NCBI GenBank assembly: GCA_030615025.1
Contig: JAUXAB010000001.1
Location: forward strand, 62,001 to 126,000
Length of the DNA stretch: 64,000 bases
Direction: 5' to 3'
DNA from: Phycisphaerae bacterium
Lineage (GTDB): Bacteria; Planctomycetota; Phycisphaerae; Sedimentisphaerales; Anaerobacaceae
The notes beneath the pieces were generated by a model, which was not told where the DNA came from, did no database searches, and worked only from the letters and a program-made list of their open reading frames with translations. This document shows, one piece after another, positions 9,909 to 18,621 of the stretch (its first letter is position 1; each line of letters opens with the position of its first letter). The translations under genes and the position numbers were made by a program.

Positions 9909-11012
9909 ATGAAGGTTAAAACTAAAAACGTAAAGCCAAACTCGAGTATCGAGCATCGAGCATCGAGAATCGAGCATCGAGCATCGAATATCGAGCATCG
10001 AGCATCGAGTATCGAGCATCGAGCATCGAGTATTGAGCATCGAGCATCGAGTATCGAGCATCGAGCATCGAGTAACGCCTTTCGCCTCCTTTGCTTTTCG
10101 TTTTTATCTTTTTATTTCTTAACATCCCTTGTCGGTGCTCAAATACGGTCAGAACAACTTGGCCCAACTGATCTTCTAACGCCCTATTTAGCGCAAACTT
10201 TGCAAGATGTGAATACTCCCACCGTTCAGATGAAGGAGGCTAAGATTCGACCAATCCGGCAAGAGAAGCCACAAACCAGTAACGCCGACAAGGTCGGGGC
10301 TGTAAACTTTGTCGCTGAGGTCAATCAAAAATCGCCGCACAGAGGTTCTGCTATTCCAGGAAACCTAAGTAGTCGCCTCGGACGTCAATTGTGGCGGACC
10401 AGGATTAGTGTTCCTGGAGACGAAAAGGATAACAGAAGCAAAAGTGAGCTCAAGCGATTAATCGAGCAAATTCGCTCTATTGAGTTTAAGCCGCCGAAGC
10501 AAGCTGCCGAACCTGTTATTATCCTCGAGCCGGTGGCCCGCCCAGGGCGGGAACCCAATCCCGACTTGTCGGGATCCGACGTAGAGGCGAAAGAAGAACC
10601 CGAGAAAAAGACAATTGAATCCAGACTGCCATACGAGCCTGTAACCGACCAGACATTGCAGATGCTCGGCAGTATTGCACAACATCTTGACCAGCTGGAC
10701 AGTCCTTTTGAGTTAGGGGAGGTTTTGTTTTTCAGCAGCCGTCTAAAAGAAGCGGCGGTGTTTTATCAGGAAGCCCTTAAGCGCAAGAGCCCGGACAAGA
10801 CAGGGTCCGACCAGGATAGGGCTTGGATTTTATTCCAAATAGGCAACTGCCTGCGAGATGATGATCTGCCAACGGCAAAGAAAATGTACAGACAGCTAAT
10901 TGCAGAATATCCCAATTCGCCGTGGGTGGACCTGGCCAAAGCCCGGGAAGAATTAATTGATTGGTACCAGAAAGACAAACCCCGGATCTTGATTGCCGAA
11001 TGTCAATTGTAG
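9909..11012 (+). CDS. Hypothetical protein with C-terminal TPR-like region
   Basis: Open frame in the flagellar/TPR operon; C-terminal AVFYQEALKRKSPDKTGSDQDRAWILFQIGNCLRDDDLPTAKKMYRQLIAEYPNSPWVDLA. N-terminus contains a heptamer repeat. Confidence 0.6.
   Translation: MKVKTKNVKPNSSIEHRASRIEHRASNIEHRASSIEHRASSIEHRASSIEHRASSNAFRLLCFSFLSFYFLTSLVGAQIRSEQLGPTDLLTPYLAQTLQDVNTPTVQMKEAKIRPIRQEKPQTSNADKVGAVNFVAEVNQKSPHRGSAIPGNLSSRLGRQLWRTRISVPGDEKDNRSKSELKRLIEQIRSIEFKPPKQAAEPVIILEPVARPGREPNPDLSGSDVEAKEEPEKKTIESRLPYEPVTDQTLQMLGSIAQHLDQLDSPFELGEVLFFSSRLKEAAVFYQEALKRKSPDKTGSDQDRAWILFQIGNCLRDDDLPTAKKMYRQLIAEYPNSPWVDLAKAREELIDWYQKDKPRILIAECQL
9942..10074 (+). repeat. Heptanucleotide tandem repeat (variants of ATCGAGC), about 19 units
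   Basis: CGAGTATCGAGCATCGAGCATCGAGAATCGAGC...; translates as (S)IEHRASSIEHRAS. Confidence 0.97.
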
Positions 11013-11085
11013 CCCCCTGCTTTCTTGCGAAAGCAAGAACGGGGGCTGGGACCACTTTCTCAGTGGAAGGTGGAGTATCTTTGAA

Positions 11086-12750
11086 GTGAGTAACAACGCA
11101 GTTATAAAGCAAAGCCGAGACCAACAGAGCCAAGGCGACCCCGAGGATATTGCGAATGTCCTGATAGTTGATAACGACCCCGAGCTGGCTCGATTTATGC
11201 TTGAGATTTTAGCTCGCAAGGGGATTCGAGGGCGTCTGGCCGGTGATAAAAAAGATGCGATGGACTTCCTCGACATGGGCAGTTGTGACCTCGTGTTTAC
11301 CAGCGACAACATAAGCCGGTCTGCCAAGGATGGTTTCGAACTACTTCAGAAAATCAGGGCAAATTCGCCGGAGATGCCGGTGGTTATGATAGCAAAACTC
11401 GATCCTCTACGAGTATCGAGCATCCAGCATCGAGCATCGAGCACCCAACTGATTGAGACGGCAGTCAGGGCCATTCGCATGGGCTGTTATGATTTCCTCA
11501 TCAAGCCGCTCGACCGTGAAAAAATAGAGAGCTTACTGGATACCTTCTTGCCCAACCACGGCGTCTCAACGATAGCTTCTGGCAGCGATGGCACCAATTG
11601 TCTTTATCAGATCGTGGGCAGAGATGCAAAAATGGTTCAGACCGTCGATTTGGCTAAGAGAGTGGCTCCAACCTCAGCGCCGGTTTTAATAAGTGGCGAA
11701 AGTGGAACAGGCAAAGAGCTGCTCTCTTTCCTTATCCACCACAGAAGCAGAAGAGCCCAGGGACCATACATTAAAGTTAATTGTGCGGCCTTAAGTGAAT
11801 CCCTGCTTGAAAGCGAGTTGTTTGGTCATGAGAAGGGCGCCTTCACAGGTGCATATAATCAGCGCAAAGGACGATTCGAAATGGCTCATGGAGGAACCTT
11901 GCTCTTGGACGAAATTGCCGAAACACCCACAAAATTTCAAGCCAAGCTATTGCGGGTACTCGAACAGCAGGATTTTGAGCGCGTCGGCGGAAACGAAAAC
12001 GTTAGGGTCGATGTTCGAATAATAAGTACTACCAATAAGGATTTATTGCAAGAAGTTCAACAGGGCCGCTTCCGTCAGGACCTTTACTATCGGCTAAACG
12101 GGGTAAGATTAGTCATTTGCCCTCTAAGGAGACGCAGCGAGGATTTGCCTGACCTCGTATGGTATTTTGTCAATCTTTATGCCCGCGAAGTGCAGCGTCG
12201 TATCACTAAACTTGACACGGTGATGATGGGCATTTTCGCCAAATACCACTGGCCGGGCAATGTCCGGCAATTGCGGAATGTTGTGCGGACATCCCTCATT
12301 TTAGGGGTCGGCGAAACCCTGTCGTTGGCCGATGTCTCGTGGCTCTTTGATGAATTACAACCACTCCCACAGGAATCCCGACAAGTCGGGGCTGAAATGA
12401 TTAAGGATCCCGATACATCGGGATTGATTAGTGAAAAGACAGGAACAAATAATCATTTATCAATGATCAATCCCGATATACATCGGGATTGCGAAAGCGG
12501 ACTGGGGGGGGTGCCGCTTGCGCAGGTAGAGCGAAGAGCGATTTTGGATACTTTACGCCAGACTGGAGGCAATCAGACGAAAGCCGCAAAGGTATTAGGC
12601 ATTAGCGACCGAACGTTGCGAGGCAAAATACACCGATATCGGCAGCAAGGCTTCGACGGTGAGCTCAGCCGAACCCCGCCCCTCGGAGGGGCCGGGCGAA
12701 CCGGTTGCTTGCAGTCAGCCTTCGGCGTGAGCGCTCAGTCGAACGCTTAA
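11086..12750 (+). CDS. Sigma-54-dependent response regulator (REC-AAA+-Fis HTH)
   Basis: VLIVDNDPELARFMLEIL receiver, GESGTGKELL, GAFTGAYNQRKG, GNVRQLRNVV, Fis HTH. Likely GTG start at 11086 after AAGGTGGAG; the ORF track start is 10993. Confidence 0.9.
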   Translation: MSNNAVIKQSRDQQSQGDPEDIANVLIVDNDPELARFMLEILARKGIRGRLAGDKKDAMDFLDMGSCDLVFTSDNISRSAKDGFELLQKIRANSPEMPVVMIAKLDPLRVSSIQHRASSTQLIETAVRAIRMGCYDFLIKPLDREKIESLLDTFLPNHGVSTIASGSDGTNCLYQIVGRDAKMVQTVDLAKRVAPTSAPVLISGESGTGKELLSFLIHHRSRRAQGPYIKVNCAALSESLLESELFGHEKGAFTGAYNQRKGRFEMAHGGTLLLDEIAETPTKFQAKLLRVLEQQDFERVGGNENVRVDVRIISTTNKDLLQEVQQGRFRQDLYYRLNGVRLVICPLRRRSEDLPDLVWYFVNLYAREVQRRITKLDTVMMGIFAKYHWPGNVRQLRNVVRTSLILGVGETLSLADVSWLFDELQPLPQESRQVGAEMIKDPDTSGLISEKTGTNNHLSMINPDIHRDCESGLGGVPLAQVERRAILDTLRQTGGNQTKAAKVLGISDRTLRGKIHRYRQQGFDGELSRTPPLGGAGRTGCLQSAFGVSAQSNA

Positions 12751-12829
12751 GACCCCACACTTACGTGTGGGGAAATAGAAGGATACCACATCCCGATAAA
12801 TCGGGATGTGGAGGAAAGGAAAGACAAAA

Positions 12830-13447
12830 ATGGCAGATGAAGATGATACAAGAAACCAAGGGCAGGAAGGGCAGAAAGAGCAGGAAGATTTAAAGCCGGA
12901 ACCGACCGATAAGAAGGCCGCAGGCACCCCGTCAGGCACCCCGTTCTTGCAGTGGATAATAATGGCTATTGTTGTAATACTTTGTGCCGGCGTAGGGCTT
13001 GTAATTGGTCGAATATTTGCCGGTTCTGGCACAAACGAGACTGCCCAATCCGCCGAAGGCGGACCGAATCAGGCAGAGGACCAAAAAGCGGTTACCCCGG
13101 ATTTGACCGGCGGAAAATCTCAAGAAATCTGGTACTATGATTTAGCCCCTGTTGTAGCAAATCTTGATGTGCCCGGCGTAACACGCTATGTTCGGCTGAC
13201 TCTGACACTCGAAATAGACTCTCAGGTAGATCAAAAGAAAGGCGTCGCTTTTATTAAGGAGAAAAACCCCCTCCTGACAAACTGGCTTACCATCTACCTT
13301 GCAGGTTTAAGCCTTGAAGATATAAGAGGTGATAAGAACCTAAAGCGCATTCAATCGCAAATAGTCGACGCTTTTAACGAAAAGCTTTTCCCTGATGCCA
13401 AGCCCCAGGTCAAGCGCGTTCTTTTTAAGGAGTTCGCTATACAATGA
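12830..13447 (+). CDS. fliL: Flagellar basal-body-associated protein FliL
   Basis: Single TM segment plus FliL-like domain (YYDLAPVVANLDVPGVTRYVRLTLTLEI...KRVLFKEFAIQ); next to fliM. Confidence 0.8.
   Translation: MADEDDTRNQGQEGQKEQEDLKPEPTDKKAAGTPSGTPFLQWIIMAIVVILCAGVGLVIGRIFAGSGTNETAQSAEGGPNQAEDQKAVTPDLTGGKSQEIWYYDLAPVVANLDVPGVTRYVRLTLTLEIDSQVDQKKGVAFIKEKNPLLTNWLTIYLAGLSLEDIRGDKNLKRIQSQIVDAFNEKLFPDAKPQVKRVLFKEFAIQ
13049..13063. repeat. 15-bp coding palindrome family A copy
   Basis: TCCGCCGAAGGCGGA, in-frame S-A-E-G-G in fliL. Confidence 0.85.
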
Positions 13448-14433
13448 GTACCGCAGCTGCCGACAACCTTGCCCTCGAGCGCAGCGAAGGGTTAAGCAGA
13501 GAAAAGATACAACAGCTCCTCGCTGCTGTCGGTTCCGAGCCAACAGAGGATACCACACAAATAGAGGCTGCTGAGTATGATTGGCAGCGGCCTCATTACT
13601 TCAGTAGCGAGCAGCTCAAGAGACTCGAAGATTTCACAAAAGAAGTAGCCAGGGAGATGGCTGAAAAATTCGCTAAGTTTTGCAACAACGAGTTCGAAGT
13701 AACAGTTGTTTCAACCACCCAGCACTTCGCTGCTGAGCTTCTTAACGAGGCCTCAGAGGGCAAGCAGGATAATTATTACCTGGCTTTCGGCTCCGACCAG
13801 GAGCATCTATGCGGACTTATTTATATACCTACACAAACTGCATTCATCTGGGCAATACAATTGCTTGGTGATTCCGAATCCGAAGAGGATGCAGGAAGGG
13901 ATTTATCGCAATTAGAAGAATCGCTTTTGTTGGATATCGCCTCTGCACTCGTTGAGGCCTTTTCCAGCCCTTGTGAAAATTGCAATTTCCAGCCGGATAA
14001 GAGCATTGTTAAAAAACGGCTGCCTCTTGAGCTGAAAGGAACGGAAGAACTCTGCAAAATTACTTTTCAAGTCAAGAAAACCGACGCAGAGAGGCGCTCT
14101 GAAGCTTACATTTTTATACTCTGCAACAAACTGGAATCTGGGCTGGACAAAACCGTATCCGCCCAAGGCGGATTGGGCGGATTCTCAGCCGAGGATATTT
14201 CAAAAGCAATCCTTGACCGTATGCAGCAAATGCCGGTTTCTGTTACGGCTCAACTGGCCTCTGCAGTGCTTACTTTTGAAGAAATAGTAAATCTTCGCCC
14301 TGATGACATACTGTTACTTAATAAGAGTATTGATGAGCCGATTGAATTGCTCGTAGATGGCCGAGCCGTTTGTCACGGCTGGCCCGCAAAATCAGCCGGC
14401 CACTACGCCGTCGTAATTACAGAAGTGAACTAA
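13444..14433 (+). CDS. fliM: Flagellar motor switch protein FliM
   Basis: Start overlaps the fliL stop; CheC-like middle region and C-terminal SpoA-like domain (LRPDDILLLNKSIDEPIELLVDGRAVCHGWPAKSAGHYAVVITE). Confidence 0.85.
   Translation: MSTAAADNLALERSEGLSREKIQQLLAAVGSEPTEDTTQIEAAEYDWQRPHYFSSEQLKRLEDFTKEVAREMAEKFAKFCNNEFEVTVVSTTQHFAAELLNEASEGKQDNYYLAFGSDQEHLCGLIYIPTQTAFIWAIQLLGDSESEEDAGRDLSQLEESLLLDIASALVEAFSSPCENCNFQPDKSIVKKRLPLELKGTEELCKITFQVKKTDAERRSEAYIFILCNKLESGLDKTVSAQGGLGGFSAEDISKAILDRMQQMPVSVTAQLASAVLTFEEIVNLRPDDILLLNKSIDEPIELLVDGRAVCHGWPAKSAGHYAVVITEVN
14158..14172. repeat. 15-bp coding palindrome family A copy
   Basis: TCCGCCCAAGGCGGA, in-frame S-A-Q-G-G in fliM. Confidence 0.8.
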
Positions 14434-14443
14434 AGTGAGCTAA

Positions 14444-14497
14444 AGTGCCTAAAGTTAAAAAAATCAATATCATCTAACTTTAGACACTTTAGGCACT
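14444..14497. repeat. Inverted repeat between fliM and fliN
   Basis: AGTGCCTAAAGT ... ACTTTAGGCACT, perfect 12-bp arms. Confidence 0.8.
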
Positions 14498-14522
14498 CCG
14501 AAAGTAACGAAAGGAGCATCAT

Positions 14523-14930
14523 ATGGCAGAAACAGCTCAAGATGTTAAAGAAAAGCAGGACCAACAAGAAAATACTGAACAGGCAGACTCAAAAAAGCAG
14601 GCACAATCTGTTGAATTTGCCGAGGCTGCTGAGTCCGCCGAGGGCGGAGCTGGTTCTGGAGGAAGTTTAGATATCTTGCTGGATATGAACACACTTGTTA
14701 CGGTCGCTGTTGGTCAAACAGAGATACCGGTTCGGCGGCTTTTACAGCTTGGACCCGGCTCGGTATTGAAGCTCGATAAACCTATTGATGAACCGGCAGA
14801 CCTGTATTTGAAGGACACTAAGTTTGCCACTGGAAGTATAGTGGTCGTAGACGGGCAGTTCGCCATTAGAATAAAACAGATTCTTGGCGCCGGTGTCGCT
14901 GCCGAGGCTGCCCAGGCTGCCCAGGCGTAA
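14523..14930 (+). CDS. fliN: Flagellar motor switch protein FliN
   Basis: LLDMNTLVTVAVGQTEIPVRRLLQLGPGSVLKLDKPIDEPADLYLKDTKFATGSIVVVDGQFAIRI SpoA domain. Confidence 0.9.
   Translation: MAETAQDVKEKQDQQENTEQADSKKQAQSVEFAEAAESAEGGAGSGGSLDILLDMNTLVTVAVGQTEIPVRRLLQLGPGSVLKLDKPIDEPADLYLKDTKFATGSIVVVDGQFAIRIKQILGAGVAAEAAQAAQA
14634..14648. repeat. 15-bp coding palindrome family A copy
   Basis: TCCGCCGAGGGCGGA, in-frame S-A-E-G-G in fliN. Confidence 0.8.
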
Positions 14931-14946
14931 ATCAGAAGGAATCATA

Positions 14947-17109
14947 ATGGCAGGCTCTGCACAACAAAGTTCATCAGGATTGCTGGGGCCTCATTTGCGC
15001 AAAACAGCGGATGAGGACACCTTCAATACGCCTCTTGCGTCCCACAGCAATATTATTTTGGCTGTTGGCCTGGTGGCGGTTCTTGCCACACTTATAATCC
15101 CTCTGCCAACGCTGGTGTTGGATATGTTTCTGGCTTGTAGTATATCGCTGGCTGTGGCTGTCTTGATAGTTACACTATCGTCAAAAGAGGCACTCGAATT
15201 ATCTACCTTTCCTTCACTGCTGCTTTTTGTAACGCTGTTTCGCCTTTCTCTTAATGTCGCCTCAACCAGATTGATACTTCTACATGCCGACGCCGGCAAG
15301 ATTATCCAGACATTCGGTGATTTCGTTGCCGGAGGCAGTTTCGTCGTCGGGCTGGTAATATTCTTAATCCTCGTTGTCATCCAGTTTGTAGTAATCACAA
15401 GAGGTGCCGAGCGCATAAGCGAAGTTTCTGCACGTTTCACCCTTGATGCTATGCCAGGCAAGCAAATGGCAATTGACGCAGACCTTAACGCAGGAACTAT
15501 CACCGAGGAGCAGGCCAACGAGCGCAGGGCAAAAATTGTCAAGGAAAGTGAGTTCTATGGCGCAATGGACGGTGCCAGTAAATTCATTCGGGGCGATGCC
15601 AAGGCAGGCCTGGTAATCACCGCGGTCAACATAATTGGCGGCATAGCCATGGGGTATTCACGCGCTATGCCGATTGCTGATGCCGTAAGGACTTATTCTA
15701 TCCTCTCCATCGGCGATGGACTCGTTACCCAGATACCATCGGTAATAATCGCCGTAAGTTCAGGCTTTTTGGTAACTAAAATCTCGTCGCGCTACAGCGT
15801 TGGACAGGACCTGTCCAGGCAGTTTCTAAAGGCCAGCCAGCCGCTGATTATAGCGGCTGTTATCATTGGTTCGTTGGCGCTTGTGCCAGGCCTGCCAAAA
15901 ACACCTTTTCTACTCTTGGCTGCCGGCGCCTTTCTGTTCGGACGAGCAGCGGCTCAATCTGAAAAGGGCCGCGTAGCGCGCGCTGCACCTCCACCAAAGG
16001 CTGAGAAGCAGCCGGTTGAAGAGCTGCTGGACGTCGATAGAGTTTCTGTGCAGGTCGGTGTCCGATTGATTAGTATGGTTGACCCTCGTAAAGACAGCGC
16101 TATCTTTGAGCGTATCGGAGCATTGCGGAGAAAATTCGCACAGGAGCTCGGTATCGTTATGCCCCTGGTTCGCCTGCGGGACAATATCAGTATCGAGCCA
16201 ACTGCCTACGAGATTCGACTATTCGACCATGTGGTAACAAAGGGGCGATTGGAGCCCGACATGTTCCTTGCTATGGATTCCGGTGCTGTCCAAAGCAAAG
16301 TCGACGGTATAGAAACTACCGAACCTGTGTATGGCTTGCCCGCCCTCTGGATTACACCGGCCAACAAGGAAAAGGCCGAATTAAACGGATATACCGTCAT
16401 TGACCCTGAATCCGTCTTTATTACACATCTATCCGAAACACTGCGAAAACACGCTGACGAGTTGTTGACGCGTGAAGACGTACAGCTTCTTGTTGATCGC
16501 CTTCGCAAGACTCAACCATCATTGGTGGGAGAAGTCGTTGGCGCTGACAAAGAAGCATCTATTGGACTGCTGCAACGTGTGCTTAAAAACCTCCTGAAGG
16601 ATGGAATACCCATTCGTGATTTAACAGCCATACTTGAATCGCTTGGAGAGCACGCCCCAAAGACCAAAAACCCTGTCGTTTTAACAGAGATGGTTCGAAA
16701 GTCGTTAAGTAGAACCATTACCGACCAGTTACAGGACGAGACCGGTAAAATCTCGGCCATAACGCTTGACCCCGCACTCGAACATCAGATGACCTCAACT
16801 TTGCGACAGGAAGCGGATGGAATAACTCTGGCCCTACCGACCGAGATGGTAATGGATATAAGCCGAAAAATCGCACAAGCCTGGAAGCAAGCGATGGACA
16901 AAGGCAAGGACAAGTTAGTTTTGCTGTGCGATTCGAGACTGCGTGCGCCTTTGTCAGCAATGTTATCCCGAACGGTGCCGCTACTGTCGGTCGTGGCCTA
17001 TGATGAAATCGTGCTCGGAACCGAAGTAGAACCAATAGAAACTATATCCCTCCAGCAGGATGAATCGACACAGCCAAAGGAGCAAGAACTTGCTGCAGTT
17101 TCAAATTGA
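14947..17109 (+). CDS. flhA: Flagellar biosynthesis protein FlhA
   Basis: Multi-TM N-terminus, RFTLDAMPGKQMAIDADLNAGTITEEQANERR signature; ATG 14947 preferred over 14884. Confidence 0.96.
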   Translation: MAGSAQQSSSGLLGPHLRKTADEDTFNTPLASHSNIILAVGLVAVLATLIIPLPTLVLDMFLACSISLAVAVLIVTLSSKEALELSTFPSLLLFVTLFRLSLNVASTRLILLHADAGKIIQTFGDFVAGGSFVVGLVIFLILVVIQFVVITRGAERISEVSARFTLDAMPGKQMAIDADLNAGTITEEQANERRAKIVKESEFYGAMDGASKFIRGDAKAGLVITAVNIIGGIAMGYSRAMPIADAVRTYSILSIGDGLVTQIPSVIIAVSSGFLVTKISSRYSVGQDLSRQFLKASQPLIIAAVIIGSLALVPGLPKTPFLLLAAGAFLFGRAAAQSEKGRVARAAPPPKAEKQPVEELLDVDRVSVQVGVRLISMVDPRKDSAIFERIGALRRKFAQELGIVMPLVRLRDNISIEPTAYEIRLFDHVVTKGRLEPDMFLAMDSGAVQSKVDGIETTEPVYGLPALWITPANKEKAELNGYTVIDPESVFITHLSETLRKHADELLTREDVQLLVDRLRKTQPSLVGEVVGADKEASIGLLQRVLKNLLKDGIPIRDLTAILESLGEHAPKTKNPVVLTEMVRKSLSRTITDQLQDETGKISAITLDPALEHQMTSTLRQEADGITLALPTEMVMDISRKIAQAWKQAMDKGKDKLVLLCDSRLRAPLSAMLSRTVPLLSVVAYDEIVLGTEVEPIETISLQQDESTQPKEQELAAVSN

Positions 17110-17187
17110 TAATCTGATTCGTCGCCCCCGCCGTTTTGCTTCGCAAAAGCGAAGCTGCAGGGGCCACAAAATACGAGGCGCAAAATT

Positions 17188-17433
17188 ATGCCGTTACACG
17201 TTCGGTCAATTGCGGTAAGCATTGCGGTGATATGTTTTTTCAGCATAGCCATTATCGGCTGGACCAGCGGTCTTTCGCCGTTTACCTGCTGTAAGAGGGC
17301 TCTGGCGGGGGCAGCGGCTGCGTATATAGCAGGAGCTTGGGCCGTAAAAGCAATAAACGCTATTTTGATAAACGCGATGATTACAAACCAGATGAAGCAA
17401 CAAGAGGAAAAAGACAATGTCGGTAAAGACTGA
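17188..17433 (+). CDS. Small hypothetical membrane protein in flagellar operon
   Basis: 81 aa, two hydrophobic segments, 3' end overlaps the sigma-28 gene. Confidence 0.55.
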   Translation: MPLHVRSIAVSIAVICFFSIAIIGWTSGLSPFTCCKRALAGAAAAYIAGAWAVKAINAILINAMITNQMKQQEEKDNVGKD

Positions 17434-18316
17434 AAATATTCCTGAACGTCGGTCTATTGGAGAGCACAAGGCTGACTCCGCTTCTTGCTTTCGCAAGCCG
17501 CAGGATGCCTCTCGGCAGAAAGCAGCGGGGGCTTTGGGAACCCTTAAAGATAGCCGCAAGCTCCTAAATACCGCCGCATTACGCGCATACTCCGACCAAA
17601 AAAAATCCGCTCAAGGCGGAGTCGAGAATGACCGGATAGCTGAATTTTTGCCTATGGTTCGTAAGATAGTTCACCGGGTGGTAGTGTATCTGAAACCTCC
17701 GTTATCATTTGAAGATTTGGTCTCCGCCGGAACTGTTGGGCTGGTCAAGGCCGCCCGCAATTTCGACCCGTCTCACAATGCCGAGTTCGAAACATATGCC
17801 TATACTAAGGTCAAAGGAGCTGTTCTCGATGAGCTCAGAGGCTCATCTTTGCTGCCTGCAAACCTCAGCAAGCAGATTCGTAATGCCCTGCAGCTGGCCC
17901 AGAAAATCACCGAGCAGACAGGCTCCGCACCTGCTGACGCCCAGTTAGCTGAAAAACTTGGAATAACGGTTGATAAACTTTATGAGACATTGCAAAGTGC
18001 ACGTGCCCAGCATTTCGTCTCGATCGACGGCTTTGGGGAGGACACGCCTGCACTGTGCGATCTTTTGACGGCAGCCAACACGACTACTCCTGCGCAGCAG
18101 ATCGAGCGGGCCGAGCTTATAGATAAGTTAGCCGAGGCGATACAACAGTTGACCGAGAGGCAGCGACAAATTGTTCTGCTTTATTATCAGCAGCACCTAA
18201 CGATGAAACAGATTGCCGAGGTTTTTGAAATTACCGAGCCGCGCGTCAGTCAACTGCACGCAAGTGCTCTATTTAACCTGTCCGTAGAATTGAGGCAGTG
18301 GAAAGATGGCAGATAA
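17417..18316 (+). CDS. fliA: RNA polymerase sigma-28 (FliA/WhiG family)
   Basis: FEDLVSAGTVGLVKAARNFDPSHNAEFETYAYTKVKGAVLDELR; region 4 LTERQRQIVLLYYQQHLTMKQIAEVFEITEPRVSQLHASAL. Confidence 0.93.
   Translation: MSVKTENIPERRSIGEHKADSASCFRKPQDASRQKAAGALGTLKDSRKLLNTAALRAYSDQKKSAQGGVENDRIAEFLPMVRKIVHRVVVYLKPPLSFEDLVSAGTVGLVKAARNFDPSHNAEFETYAYTKVKGAVLDELRGSSLLPANLSKQIRNALQLAQKITEQTGSAPADAQLAEKLGITVDKLYETLQSARAQHFVSIDGFGEDTPALCDLLTAANTTTPAQQIERAELIDKLAEAIQQLTERQRQIVLLYYQQHLTMKQIAEVFEITEPRVSQLHASALFNLSVELRQWKDGR
17606..17620. repeat. 15-bp coding palindrome family A copy
   Basis: TCCGCTCAAGGCGGA, in-frame S-A-Q-G-G in the sigma factor N-terminal extension. Confidence 0.75.
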
Positions 18317-18539
18317 TGATTCTAATATAATAAAGCCGGTGGAAAATTTGCAAAATATTTTAGCTTTAACTCCCACCAGACGCCGTGAGCACAAAAAGCA
18401 CCGTCAGCAGCTACACAAGGAAGAAAAAGGGCGTTCCGAACAGGAGCAAAACAGCTTGGCCGACGAGCCGCCGGAAAAGCGGACTCCAAAACCGGAAAAT
18501 GACCAGTCCGCCACAGACGCGATCGATTATTGCGCGTGA
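18306..18539 (+). CDS. Small hypothetical protein
   Basis: Start overlaps the fliA stop; charged 77 aa. Confidence 0.5.
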   Translation: MADNDSNIIKPVENLQNILALTPTRRREHKKHRQQLHKEEKGRSEQEQNSLADEPPEKRTPKPENDQSATDAIDYCA

Positions 18540-18553
18540 TTCAATAACTCTTA

Positions 18554-18597
18554 CCCCGCACTAATTGAGCTCAGGCTCACGCCTAATTAGTGCGGGG
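18554..18597. repeat. 44-bp inverted-repeat element, copy 2
   Basis: CCCCGCACTAATTGAGCTCAGGCTCACGCCTAATTAGTGCGGGG; same length and loop as 5101-5144 with compensatory stem changes. Confidence 0.85.
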
Positions 18598-18621
18598 AGG
18601 AATGAAAGGTTGGGATAGTAA

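Noticed and set aside
9942-10074. CRISPR array
   Set aside because: Period-7 head-to-tail repeat without spacers; no cas genes in window.
9922-10167. Minus ORF MLDARYSMLDAQYSMLD
   Set aside because: Antisense translation of the heptamer array.
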